DNA of 64,000 nt from Chryseobacterium viscerum (GTDB lineage: Bacteria > Bacteroidota > Bacteroidia > Flavobacteriales > Weeksellaceae): positions 1,054,001 to 1,118,000 of the forward strand of contig NZ_JAPDFT010000001.1 in the NCBI RefSeq assembly GCF_025949665.1. The letters are read 5' to 3'. The notes below the pieces were generated by a model. It made no database searches. It had not been told where the DNA came from and was given only the letters and a program-made list of their open reading frames with translations. The position numbers and the translations under genes were made by a program. Below are positions 43,357-52,550 of this stretch, one piece after another; the stretch's first letter is position 1, and the number at the start of each line of letters is the position of its first letter.

Positions 43357-44499
43357 ATGAACAGCAAAATAATACAATCCATCTTTGGCTTATCTTTTAC
43401 CTTACTTCTTCTTTCCTGTTCGGGAACAAAGCATGCTGCTGAGGTTGAAAAGCTGAAAAGAGATTCACTCTATACCGAAATTCAGCGAATCGGTTTGGAA
43501 GCAACCAAAAATAACAATGTTCCCGGAGTAGCCATAGCTGTTATTCAGAATGGAAAAATAGTCTGGACACAATGTATAGGGTTTGCTGATAAAGAAAACC
43601 AAAAGCCGGTAACCACAGAAACCATTTTTAATGTAGGTTCTGTTTCTAAAATGGTATCTGCATGGGGATTGATGCAACTTACAGAAAAAGGGCTTGTAAA
43701 CCTGGATAACCCAGTAAATGAATACCTGACCCGCTGGAAATTACCCGTTTCCCAATATGATATATCAAAAGTTACTCTGAAGCGTATTCTCAGTCATACG
43801 GCAGGGCTTTCGGTACATGGTTACGGAGGTTCTGAACAAGGAACAAAATTGTTGAGTCTGGAAGAATCTCTTTCCGGAAAGACAAAAAGAAACGGAGAAA
43901 GTGTACGTTTAATAAGCGAGCCGGGAACACAGTGGGAGTATTCAGGCGGTGGCTACACATTAGCACAGCTGATGCTGGAAGAAAGAACGAAGGAGAAATT
44001 TGCAGATTATATGAAAAAGAATGTTTTCAACCCTTTAGGATTGAATCATACTACATATGAATGGACTGAAGAAATGATGCAAAATTCTGCAACAGCTTAT
44101 GATGCTTCGGGTAAACCTATAAAGAACAGAATATTTACAGAACAGGCTGCAGCAGGATTGCAAACAACAGTTTTGGACCTGGCGCATTTCGCAGAACTGT
44201 CACTAAACTATGAACAAAGCCAACTACATAAAGTGTTGAAACCGGCAACCGTACAATTGATGGAGAAACCTGTTTTACCATTTTCTGATAAAGGAAAAAG
44301 CGGTCTTGGATATAGGTTCATGAATTATGAAGGGCTTGAAACAGTAGGGCATACCGGAGAAAATGAGGGCTGGAGCGCTGGCCTGTTTATGCATTTTCCC
44401 ACAAAGAGCAGTATTGTAATTCTCTGTAATGGCTCAAACGGAGATCGTGTTTGGTTCCCAATCTATCAGAGCTGGGCCAAAAGAATAAAAGCAAATTGA
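43357..44499 (+). CDS. Serine hydrolase lipoprotein, class C beta-lactamase fold
   Basis: A 380-residue serine hydrolase with a lipobox signal (FTLLLLSCSGTK), so probably a membrane-anchored lipoprotein. Nucleophile motif S-V-S-K in NVGSVSKMVSAWGL, Y-S-G in WEYSGGGYTLAQLML, HTAGLSVHG, and HTGENEGWSAG near the C-terminus. It resembles EstB-like and PBP4*-like hydrolases. It stands alone and is convergent with a second member of the same fold at 44567, with a terminator between. Confidence 0.88.
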   Translation: MNSKIIQSIFGLSFTLLLLSCSGTKHAAEVEKLKRDSLYTEIQRIGLEATKNNNVPGVAIAVIQNGKIVWTQCIGFADKENQKPVTTETIFNVGSVSKMVSAWGLMQLTEKGLVNLDNPVNEYLTRWKLPVSQYDISKVTLKRILSHTAGLSVHGYGGSEQGTKLLSLEESLSGKTKRNGESVRLISEPGTQWEYSGGGYTLAQLMLEERTKEKFADYMKKNVFNPLGLNHTTYEWTEEMMQNSATAYDASGKPIKNRIFTEQAAAGLQTTVLDLAHFAELSLNYEQSQLHKVLKPATVQLMEKPVLPFSDKGKSGLGYRFMNYEGLETVGHTGENEGWSAGLFMHFPTKSSIVILCNGSNGDRVWFPIYQSWAKRIKAN

Positions 44500-44514
44500 A
44501 ACAGAGTACTGTAA

Positions 44515-44547
44515 TAAAAAATCCAGAAAATTGTTTTCTGGATTTTT
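44515..44547. terminator. Bidirectional terminator between two serine hydrolase genes
   Basis: A 14-bp stem (AAAAATCCAGAAAA and its complement) around a 3-base loop with A and T tails lies between convergent stop codons. Confidence 0.85.
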
Positions 44548-44566
44548 GTATGATGGCTTAGGAGAT

Positions 44567-45625
44567 TTATTTCAGGACTTTGTCGTAGATCTCATTCAGC
44601 AGATTTTGTCTCATTTTTGAATTTCTTTGATTGAGAAGGATGATGATTCCCCATTTTTTTGCCCTGTTGTAGCAGATGATGGAAGATTGGCCCATAGAAT
44701 CGCCGGACTTCAGATAAATGGTGTTCTGATCATCAGTGCTAATGGTAAGACCTAGTCCCATTTCTCTTTTTTCATCTTTATAGTAGAGCTTTTCTGTTAA
44801 AAGTGCGGCATCAGATATTGGATTTCCGTTGGTAAGAACAGCTTTCAGATAAGTGATCATATCCGAGGCATTAGATTTTACCAATCCTGCTGATGCTGTA
44901 ATGTTCCACTTGAAAAATTCCTGAGCACCGCCATTGGGATTATATCCGGCTGTAATGTTTTTTACATTGAAATCCTTTGTCAATGTGTTGGTCATCTGCA
45001 GAGGAATGATTATTTTTTCACGAATTATTTCATCATAGCTTTTACCGTACACTTTTTCCAGTATTTGTCCAAGCAACGTATACCCAATGGTAGAATAACG
45101 GTATTTGCCATAATCAATGAGTTCACTGCAGTTGTTGACAATGGAAGTCAATGTATTTTCTGTGATGCTGCTTACAGGCTGCTGCGGATTCTGTTCTATT
45201 AATTTGGCGAAATCTATATCTGGTAAGCCAGACTGATGAGAAGCCAGATCTGAAATTTTGATTTTGTTTTTAAGATTTTTCTGTAAAATATATCCTTTAG
45301 GCAAATAGTTGTCGATATAATCCTCCGGTTTTAGCTTTTTCTCGATAACGGCCTGGGCAATTAAATTTGAAGTCAGAATTTTAGTAATAGACGCAATTTC
45401 AAATATGGAATTCTTGTTAATGTTAACAGAACTTTCTTTGCTCAGTTTTCCATAAGCCGTGTAATATTCCTCATCATTACTGATCAACCCGACACTGATT
45501 GACACGTCCGGATTTTTCTGATAATTGTCTTTGATGATGGAATCTATTTTTTTGGAAATATTCTGTCCAAAAGTAAAAGTACTGATCAATAATAGTACTG
45601 CTAGAAAAGTGAATGAAGTTTTCAT
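44567..45625 (-). CDS. Exported serine hydrolase, class C beta-lactamase fold
   Basis: A 352-residue serine hydrolase with a signal peptide (MKTSFTFLAVLLLISTFTFG). Nucleophile S-I-T-K in FEIASITKILTSNL; Y-S-T in YRYSTIGYTLLGQIL; SHQSGLPD; the usual HxG third motif is replaced by LKSGDSMGQSS. The AraC-type regulator gene lies directly upstream on the same strand with a 140-base gap and may control it. Substrate unknown. Confidence 0.87.
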   Translation of the reverse strand: MKTSFTFLAVLLLISTFTFGQNISKKIDSIIKDNYQKNPDVSISVGLISNDEEYYTAYGKLSKESSVNINKNSIFEIASITKILTSNLIAQAVIEKKLKPEDYIDNYLPKGYILQKNLKNKIKISDLASHQSGLPDIDFAKLIEQNPQQPVSSITENTLTSIVNNCSELIDYGKYRYSTIGYTLLGQILEKVYGKSYDEIIREKIIIPLQMTNTLTKDFNVKNITAGYNPNGGAQEFFKWNITASAGLVKSNASDMITYLKAVLTNGNPISDAALLTEKLYYKDEKREMGLGLTISTDDQNTIYLKSGDSMGQSSIICYNRAKKWGIIILLNQRNSKMRQNLLNEIYDKVLK

Positions 45626-45765
45626 TGTATCGTTATTTTAATGGTTAAAAATGATTTCGATACAAAGATGTGGAAGTGCTTACATCTAGGCGACCGAATA
45701 AAAGTATTCGGCCTCATTGGTCTGAAAAAATACGTTCGGGTAATGTAAGATAAGAGTACGAGTAA

Positions 45766-46920
45766 TTACAAAGCGTTGTTTTGTAGTGTGTTGCGGTATT
45801 GGGTAGGCGTGTTTCCTGTATGCTTTTTAAAAGCAGTATTGAAGGAAGATTTTGAATTGAAACCTACTTCATACAGGATTTCCAGAATGGTTACTTTATT
45901 TTTTGTAGTGTCTTTTAAAATATTCATCGCATGCTCAATACGATATGTATTCACAAAATCGTAAAAATGCTGTCCTAATTGATGGTTGATAAGAACAGAC
46001 AATTCACGAACGGGAATTTCAAGTTCTTTTGAAATATCCTGTATGGTCAAAGAAGGATTAAGAAACGGCTTTTCTTCTGCCATGAATTTCTTCAGTTTCA
46101 ATAATTCTTCATTGTGTACATTTTCATTAACGGCTTCGGAATTATTATTTTTTTCCTCAGAAATAATATCGGAAACAAGCTTTAATTTGGAATCAATATT
46201 TCTGAAAAGACCAGGGTTATTCAATGCTTTGTACAGATACCAGCAGACAATAAAAAGCTGAAGGACCAATGCTCCTATTTTTATCCATTCTGAGATGTAC
46301 GGATAATCCGAAAACTTGAAAATATTCTTCAAAAGAGCTATGGAATATAAAATGGTGAGTACAACCGTAAACTGGAAGAGCCAGTGGTAGGAATTGACAT
46401 GGGTACCGGCATTATTTTCAAGGTAGAGCTTTTTGGCCTTTCTCAAAAGCAGAAATACAGCAGTAAAATAAACAATAACCTGAATATGAAACAGAATATG
46501 ATTGAACTGAAGCTCTGTCATATGCTGACGATTGACAAGAAAATCAATTTTAGAAGCGGTATCTACAGCATAAAAACGAGGCAGCAAAACAATATTTACA
46601 ATTAAAAACGGAAGGAGATGTATGAGGTATTTAGGTTTGAGCCTAAAATCAGAATAGCAAACAGACAGTACATACAGATAGAAAACAGGAATCTGTAAAA
46701 ATGCAAATGTATTTCTCAGCATTCCCAGATTGGAGGGACCGTTAGAAATTGAATTCCATAAAGGATCGCTCACATCTATTGCAGTAAGGATAAGGAAAAA
46801 AGCAAAAAGACGATTACTGGTTTTGTGCTCTGTTTTAACTGTAAGTAAAAAAAATACAAGAAAGAATGAAACGAACAACGAGATTATCGTTACAAGACTT
46901 AATAAATTCATTTTATCCAT
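45766..46920 (-). CDS. Membrane-anchored AraC-type regulator
   Basis: A 384-residue protein. The N-terminal half has seven hydrophobic segments (about 5-230: LSLVTIISLFVSFFLVFFLL onward), with a conserved-looking FLQIPVFYLYVLSVCYSDF. The C-terminal 100 residues are an AraC HTH: LTIQDISKELEIPVRELSVL and ILEILYEVGFNSKSSFNTAF with KHTGNTPTQYR. Such membrane-bound AraC proteins are common in Bacteroidota. It precedes a serine hydrolase gene, a likely target. Start codons at 46920 and 46911 are both possible. Confidence 0.9.
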   Translation of the reverse strand: MDKMNLLSLVTIISLFVSFFLVFFLLTVKTEHKTSNRLFAFFLILTAIDVSDPLWNSISNGPSNLGMLRNTFAFLQIPVFYLYVLSVCYSDFRLKPKYLIHLLPFLIVNIVLLPRFYAVDTASKIDFLVNRQHMTELQFNHILFHIQVIVYFTAVFLLLRKAKKLYLENNAGTHVNSYHWLFQFTVVLTILYSIALLKNIFKFSDYPYISEWIKIGALVLQLFIVCWYLYKALNNPGLFRNIDSKLKLVSDIISEEKNNNSEAVNENVHNEELLKLKKFMAEEKPFLNPSLTIQDISKELEIPVRELSVLINHQLGQHFYDFVNTYRIEHAMNILKDTTKNKVTILEILYEVGFNSKSSFNTAFKKHTGNTPTQYRNTLQNNAL

Positions 46921-47023
46921 TCATAATGCTTTATGTTCTGTATTTTGATCCAGGTTTTACTTTCGTAAATATAATTATTTAAAATAATTTAAAGAATGTT
47001 GTTTGTGCTTATGCAGTATGATG

Positions 47024-47192
47024 TAACGCAAAGATTTTATAATTTAAATATCATATTCTAAGGGAGCAAAGACGGAATCAACTTCATTGATTCTTTCTAA
47101 GCGAACATATAGCCACATAGCTTCATCCGCAACTTTGTCGCTCTCTTTGCTTCCTTTTTAGTAAACGGATTGAATATTTTCTTTGCGTTTAA
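47024..47192. repeat. Structured intergenic repeat, copy G
   Basis: The seventh copy, again in plus orientation, upstream of the AraC gene. TAACGCAAAG and CTTTGCGTTTAA outer arms; AAGGGAGCAAAG pairs with CTTTGCTTCCTT with one wobble; the hairpins GAATCAA...TTGATTC and GCAACTTTGTCGC are present. Confidence 0.85.
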
Positions 47193-47204
47193 GGAATATA
47201 CAAA

Positions 47205-47555
47205 AGGCTGGAAGCTTGAGGAAGGAAGCTGGAAGTTGTTTTTAGTTGTAGCGGCTTATAGTCAACAAAACAGGCGACTTTTGGTTTTAGTGTCATTGAC
47301 TACGTCGAATCTTTGATTTCTGAATACAGACTAAAAGTCTGCGAACATAGTTCAGGAATGTATGAAGAATCTCAGATGTCTACTTATCAATAAGATTCTT
47401 CCTTCGTCAGAATGACAATTCCTCGTTAGAAATCTAAGATTTGAGGTAGTCAATAATAGAGATAAAGTTATCATTTTAAAAAATACAACTTAAAAAAACA
47501 CAAACAAGTATTCTTTATGACGATCATAACTTCCTCCTTCCAGCTTCCTGCTTCA
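47205..47555. repeat. Inverted GCTGGAAG-type repeat pair enclosing a REP-like hairpin
   Basis: GGCTGGAAGCTTGAGGAAG... at 47205-47237 and its inverted relative AACTTCCTCCTTCCAGC at 47528-47544 enclose 290 bases. Inside, at 47355-47417, lies a third, left-truncated copy of the GAATCT...AGATTCTTCCTTCGTCAGAATGACA hairpin. Related GCTGGAAG/GTTGGAAG bits flank copies E and F. The block has no open frame. Confidence 0.6.
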
Positions 47556-47559
47556 AAAC

Positions 47560-47597
47560 AAAAAAAGCCTTTCAAGATCATTGAAAGGCTTTTTTAT
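47560..47597 (-). terminator. Terminator of the MG2/TonB-plug gene
   Basis: A 15-bp stem (AAAAAAGCCTTTCAA with TTGAAAGGCTTTTTT) with a T run on the minus strand directly follows the stop codon. Confidence 0.85.
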
Positions 47598-49993
47598 TAT
47601 TTCAAAATTTGCTGATCATAAAGAATATGGTCATCTTCATCAAAACTTATGATCAGTACTTTATATTGTTTGGCACTGTCGTTATTGAAGAATTTAATTC
47701 TTGGCGGAACGTAGTCGCTGTCAAATAAATTAGGGTTCCAGTAAAGGGTTTCTCTGGTGTCATTTTCAATTTTTGCCGGAGCATCTTCATCTATCATTTC
47801 AACAAGAAACTCTGAAGGTTTATCATATCCTTTGATGATGGCTGAGTTGTTCTTTGGAACTTCTTTTTCATTGGTTTTAGACTTCATATTGCCTTTCATG
47901 GTGTATATGGCTACGGCATCACCTATTAATCCTGATCCCTTAATAATTTTTACCATTGCAATATTACTTACAGGAAGGGACGAAATCATTGAACCATCAG
48001 TAAGTACCTCATCTAAATACAGCTTAGCCTGCTGGCCGCGGATGTAAGGCACGTTTACGCCTGAATTATTTCTTTGAAGTGTTAAACCTGCTGCTTTTCC
48101 CTGCAGCCAGTCTAGTATATTAGTATATGCTGTGGCATGCTGGTCTTCATTCACGAAGTCGAAGACTGTAGAATTTACAGAACTGAACATTCCGGTGGAC
48201 AGTTGTTTGTCTAATTCTTCTTTTGGGTCTTTCTTTTTCCCTACCAATGCTACTTCCTGAATCTGGATATCATTACCTTCTATTTTTTTATAGTTTTTTT
48301 GAGTATTGATCGCTCTGGAAATTGCTGGGGGAAGGGTTTTATTTTTAGCAGATTTTATCAGTGTATATTTTGTACCCGGGAAGCTGCCTTTAAATTCTGA
48401 AGGAGTTACCAGCGGTTCTACGGTGACAAATAAATTATCAGTATTTGATTCTTTATTTTCTGAATTTACAAATAAGGAAACATTTACAGGTTCATCATTA
48501 TTGAGATTACTCAAATAGACATATCCGTTTTGATCTGTTTTAAATTGATTGAAAGCAGGTTCATTTTTCCCTAATTGCAATACTAAATTTACATCGGAGT
48601 TGATCAGCAGAGCATTATTTTTAATAGGTTTTATTCTGTAAGAAAGATATTGCTGAGATTTGGTTTTAATGATGGGGGCAGTTCCGCTGAGTACGGAATT
48701 CCAGTCGAATCTCTTCCAGCTTTCAGAAATAAGCAGAGCGTCCAGTGCTTCACTATTGGCATTTTTGGAAAAATATTGTGCCGGGCTGTCTATTTTTGAA
48801 GTAAAATCTCCCGTTAACCACAGTCCGCTAAGGATATTATCTTCTTCCGGAGTTGAGGTGCCGTCATCTTCACTCACCAAAACAGTATAATTTTTAAAAT
48901 AAGATTCCGGAGAAAGATCAATGCTGTTGAAAGCCCTTGGAGTTTGTTTTAAGCTCTGGGCTATGATTTCTGCTTTTTCAATCTTTAAATCACCGGGTTT
49001 TATAAAGCAAAGTCTTTGGGCCACAAGATTATCCTGCTCATCAAAAATGGCCAATTGCAAAACACCGTTGGCCCCGTTGCTGATTTTTGTGGGAATAAGA
49101 CTTGAAGCCTCATTGGTTAAATGGTTGATATTTGCTCTATAAGCAAGATGGTTATTGATAAGTCCTACAATTTTATAACCCTGGAGCTGTTGTTTCAGAT
49201 TAACGCCTTTTAAAGTGTATTTAATTCCTTCTTTAGAGCTGGAAATATCGACATTCAGACCGCTGTCAGCAACCTGCGGCAGATCTATTGTCAGGCTTTT
49301 TCCATTGTTATCCTGGATGACAGCCTGGTATTTTTTTCCTGATGCCGGAGTTATTCTAAAGGAAGCAACATTCTTATCGAAAGATTTAAATGTAGTGATA
49401 GGAGTTTTTGGATTTTGGGCATCAATTATTTTTCCGGTCCAATTTTCCGGTAAAGAAGAATTGCCGGATAATCTTACGGCAAATTTGGTAGGTATTCCGT
49501 TAATGAAAGTTCCGCCTTCCGGAAAGGCTTTTGCAGACCAGTCAGAATTTTTAGCAATCACTAATGATTCTGTGGAGTTAGGGTTGTAAACCGGAAGGGT
49601 TTTAACAATCTGAAAATCTTCGTTAAAATTGGTCATGTAAGGCGTATAAGCTCTCACAAAATAAACCTGTTCAGGAAGGTCTTCTTTCAGTTGGAAATCC
49701 CCGCTGCCTTCACCATTGGTAAGAAGTACCGTTTTCCAGTCTATTAATTTTTTATCAGAATTGTACAATTCAACAAATAGAGTAGTAGATAATGCAGAAC
49801 GGTTATATCCGTCAAATACGAAACTTTTAAACCAGATTTTGTCACCAGCGGCATATTGGGATTTGTCGGTAAGTAAGTATACTTTCTCCTGTTCGTAATT
49901 ATTCTCAAGATTGGTAATTGCTTTCTCTAATTTAGTTTGGGCCAGTACAGGCTGTACCATAGAAATAAGCAAAACACAGAATATATTTTTCAT
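47597..49993 (-). CDS. Exported MG2-domain protein with a TonB-plug-like C-terminus
   Basis: A 798-residue envelope protein with a signal peptide (MKNIFCVLLISMVQPVLAQ). The N-terminal region (KVYLLTDKSQYAAGDKIWFK) is an MG2-type alpha-2-macroglobulin-like domain, then several Ig-like regions. The C-terminal part (about 610-740) resembles a TonB receptor plug (ILDWLQGKAAGLTLQ, PYIRGQQAKLYLDEVLTDG) without a barrel. Such MG2-plug proteins are widespread in Bacteroidota, where they have no settled function; a surface or periplasmic role with another outer-membrane protein is inferred. Monocistronic. Confidence 0.8.
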   Translation of the reverse strand: MKNIFCVLLISMVQPVLAQTKLEKAITNLENNYEQEKVYLLTDKSQYAAGDKIWFKSFVFDGYNRSALSTTLFVELYNSDKKLIDWKTVLLTNGEGSGDFQLKEDLPEQVYFVRAYTPYMTNFNEDFQIVKTLPVYNPNSTESLVIAKNSDWSAKAFPEGGTFINGIPTKFAVRLSGNSSLPENWTGKIIDAQNPKTPITTFKSFDKNVASFRITPASGKKYQAVIQDNNGKSLTIDLPQVADSGLNVDISSSKEGIKYTLKGVNLKQQLQGYKIVGLINNHLAYRANINHLTNEASSLIPTKISNGANGVLQLAIFDEQDNLVAQRLCFIKPGDLKIEKAEIIAQSLKQTPRAFNSIDLSPESYFKNYTVLVSEDDGTSTPEEDNILSGLWLTGDFTSKIDSPAQYFSKNANSEALDALLISESWKRFDWNSVLSGTAPIIKTKSQQYLSYRIKPIKNNALLINSDVNLVLQLGKNEPAFNQFKTDQNGYVYLSNLNNDEPVNVSLFVNSENKESNTDNLFVTVEPLVTPSEFKGSFPGTKYTLIKSAKNKTLPPAISRAINTQKNYKKIEGNDIQIQEVALVGKKKDPKEELDKQLSTGMFSSVNSTVFDFVNEDQHATAYTNILDWLQGKAAGLTLQRNNSGVNVPYIRGQQAKLYLDEVLTDGSMISSLPVSNIAMVKIIKGSGLIGDAVAIYTMKGNMKSKTNEKEVPKNNSAIIKGYDKPSEFLVEMIDEDAPAKIENDTRETLYWNPNLFDSDYVPPRIKFFNNDSAKQYKVLIISFDEDDHILYDQQILK

Positions 49994-50223
49994 AAAAATC
50001 TCAGCGCATTTTAATTCTGGGCTAATTTAATCATTTAAAGACTTCGGAAAGGTTAAAAACTGATATTTATCCAATTTAAAGAATATTAGTTTCAGATTGT
50101 GATTCACTGGTTATTAACTGCAAAACTGTTGGTGGTCTTTATCGGAAAACTATGCTGATAAAGTGGTTTAATCAAGGAAGAGCACCCGTGAATTGTTCGT
50201 GTTTTATCAATAAAATGAGATGT

Positions 50224-50253
50224 GGTAGGTGAAATTCACAAATAAATCCTACC
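50224..50253. promoter_or_regulatory. Nested inverted repeat upstream of the ergothioneine operon
   Basis: GGTAGG (50224-50229) and CCTACC (50248-50253) flank the perfect palindrome GTGAAATTCAC (50229-50239). The right arm runs into TACCTTTA, a near match to the -7 element TAnnTTTG, 75 bases before egtD. It is a reasonable operator candidate. Confidence 0.35.
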
Positions 50254-50327
50254 TTTAATTAGATGAATTGGAGACGCTTATAGGTACATGGGAAGTAATT
50301 CCGGTGTCGGCAAGATAGTTGTACTCA

Positions 50328-51335
50328 ATGAACAACCAAAACAAAATACAAACTATGAATGTACCGTTAAAAAAAGATGATCATTTTAAAAATGAAGGTA
50401 TCGATAATTTCGGTTCGGACGTTTTAAAAGGCTTGTCCGCTCATCCGAAAAAATTATCTTCAAAATATTTTTACGACAAAACAGGCGACCGCCTTTTCCA
50501 GCAGATTATGGCCATGCCGGAATATTATCTTACCAATTGTGAGCTGGATATATTTCAAAATAAAACTGAAGAACTCGCAAAAGCAATTTCCAATATCAAT
50601 GAATCTTTTGATCTGATAGAATTAGGAGCAGGTGATGCGATGAAATCCTCTTATCTTCTCAAAAATTTAGTAGAGAAAGGAACAGATTTTACTTATATGC
50701 CTATTGATATTTCAGGAAATATTCTTTCTGTTTTGCAGGAAAACCTGAAGAGAAAATTGCCGGGGCTGGAAATATTACCGCTGGAAGGGGAGTATTTTGA
50801 TATGCTTGATAAAGCCACCGGTATTTCAAAAAAGAAAAAAGTAGTCCTTTTTTTAGGCGGAAATATAGGGAATATGGAAAGTGAGGAAGCCAGACATTTC
50901 TGTAATGAAGTGAAAAGAAAACTGAATGCCGGAGACTTATTTCTCGTAGGTTTTGATCTTAAGAAAAATCCAAACACGATTCTTGCCGCATACAACGATT
51001 CAGCAGGAATTACCGCTTCGTTTAATCTTAATCTTTTGACAAGAATCAACCGGGAACTGAAAGCTGATTTCAAGATGGAAAATTTCCAGCATTATCAAAA
51101 TTATGATCCGATTTCGGGAGCCTGCAGGAGTTTTCTGGTAAGTCTCTGTGATCAGGAAGTTCATGTGGGAAACCGTTTGTTTTACTTTAAAAAAGATGAG
51201 CTGATTGATATGGAAATTTCTCAGAAATTTTCTGAACAGGATATTAAAAAGCTGGCTGGAGATTCGGGATTTCATATCCTTGTTGAAATTAAAGATGCAA
51301 AAAACTGGTTTGTAGATTCTATTTGGATGGTCTAA
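50328..51335 (+). CDS. egtD: L-histidine N-alpha-methyltransferase EgtD
   Basis: Makes hercynine (trimethylhistidine) from histidine with three SAM, the first step of ergothioneine synthesis. About 335 residues, normal for EgtD. It shows the family start HPKKLSSKYFYDKTGDRLF and MAMPEYYLTNCELDI, the SAM loop DLIELGAGDAMKSSYLL, PIDISGNIL and FLGGNIGNM. The ATG at 50328 is chosen because the frame before it starts at TTG. It is the first gene of a five-gene operon; egtB follows after 16 bases. Confidence 0.96.
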   Translation: MNNQNKIQTMNVPLKKDDHFKNEGIDNFGSDVLKGLSAHPKKLSSKYFYDKTGDRLFQQIMAMPEYYLTNCELDIFQNKTEELAKAISNINESFDLIELGAGDAMKSSYLLKNLVEKGTDFTYMPIDISGNILSVLQENLKRKLPGLEILPLEGEYFDMLDKATGISKKKKVVLFLGGNIGNMESEEARHFCNEVKRKLNAGDLFLVGFDLKKNPNTILAAYNDSAGITASFNLNLLTRINRELKADFKMENFQHYQNYDPISGACRSFLVSLCDQEVHVGNRLFYFKKDELIDMEISQKFSEQDIKKLAGDSGFHILVEIKDAKNWFVDSIWMV

Positions 51336-51351
51336 TTTAAAATGATTTTTT

Positions 51352-52542
51352 ATGAATAAAGATGCAGCACTGGCAAAAGCAAATTCTCATAAAAACTGGA
51401 TAAAAAAGTACTCGGAAATCCGAAATCATTCCGTTGAGATTTGCAGCCCTTTGGAAATTGAAGATTATGTGGTTCAGCCTATAGTGGATGTAAGTCCTCC
51501 GAAATGGCATTTAGGCCATACCACCTGGTTTTTTGAAACCTTTATATTGCAGCCCAATTTTCCGGAGTACGAAGTTTTTGATCCTCAGTATAATTTTGTG
51601 TTCAACAGTTATTACGAAACCATCGGAGCTCGTGTTATCCGTACCGACAGAGGAAATCTCAGCCGTCCTTCCGTTTCAGATGTTTTTAAATATCGTGAAT
51701 ATGTAGACCGGAAGATGGATGAATTTCTTCATAACGGATATCTTACAGAATCACTGGAATCTCTGTTGGAATTAGGTTTAAACCACGAACAGCAGCACCA
51801 GGAACTGTTACTGACAGATATCAAATATATTTTAGGCCACAATCCTTTATTTCCAGCTTACAGAAAAAAAGATATTTCTAAAAAGGAAAGCGCTGGCAAC
51901 TCAGAAATGATTAATTTTTCAGAAGGAATTTATGAAATCGGTTTTAAGGGTGAAGGTTTCTGTTTTGATAATGAGCTCGGAAGACACAAGGTGTATCTGA
52001 ATGACTTTACTATTGGCAGTCAGTTAGTAACCAATAAAGAATACTTAGAATTTATTGAAGCCGGGGGGTATAAAGATTTCCGCCATTGGCACGCTGAGGG
52101 CTGGGACTGGGTGAAGCAAAATAATGCAAAATCCCCTTTATACTGGCATTTTATTGATGGAAAATGGATGAATTATACTTTAAACGGTTTACAGGAAATC
52201 GATCTAGAGGAAGCGGTCTGCCACATCAGTTTTTTTGAAGCTTCTGCTTTTGCTTCATGGAAAGGAAAACGCCTGCCTACTGAAGCCGAATGGGAAGCCG
52301 CATCAGAATATTTTGACTGGGGAAAACGCTGGGAGTGGACAAATTCCGCCTATCTTCCATACCCTGGATTTAAAAAAGAAACAGGAGCTGTGGGGGAATA
52401 TAACGGGAAATTTATGGTGAATCAAATGGTACTTCGCGGTGCTTCAGTAGCCACTCCGCCCGGACATAGCAGAAATACCTACCGGAACTTTTTCCAGACC
52501 CATTTGCAGTGGCAGTTTACCGGAATCAGACTTGCACAATAA
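51352..52542 (+). CDS. egtB: Hercynine oxygenase (sulfoxide synthase) EgtB
   Basis: A nonheme iron enzyme that joins hercynine to a thiol as a sulfoxide. 396 residues. The N-terminal DinB domain carries the three-histidine iron site: H56 in KWHLGHTTWFF, and H145 and H149 in NHEQQHQELLL. The C-terminal FGE-sulfatase domain (about 190-396) includes GEGFCFDNELGRHKVYL, RLPTEAEWEAAS and GHSRNTYRNFF. No egtA (gamma-glutamylcysteine ligase) or egtC is present, so the enzyme may use cysteine directly, as some EgtB types do. It ends eight bases before the ABC ATPase gene. Confidence 0.96.
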   Translation: MNKDAALAKANSHKNWIKKYSEIRNHSVEICSPLEIEDYVVQPIVDVSPPKWHLGHTTWFFETFILQPNFPEYEVFDPQYNFVFNSYYETIGARVIRTDRGNLSRPSVSDVFKYREYVDRKMDEFLHNGYLTESLESLLELGLNHEQQHQELLLTDIKYILGHNPLFPAYRKKDISKKESAGNSEMINFSEGIYEIGFKGEGFCFDNELGRHKVYLNDFTIGSQLVTNKEYLEFIEAGGYKDFRHWHAEGWDWVKQNNAKSPLYWHFIDGKWMNYTLNGLQEIDLEEAVCHISFFEASAFASWKGKRLPTEAEWEAASEYFDWGKRWEWTNSAYLPYPGFKKETGAVGEYNGKFMVNQMVLRGASVATPPGHSRNTYRNFFQTHLQWQFTGIRLAQ

Positions 52543-52550
52543 TTTTGCCT

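Noticed and set aside
44499..44567. Penicillin-binding protein or AmpC assignment for the class C-fold genes
   Set aside because: Motifs support the fold only; nothing in the sequence fixes the substrate.
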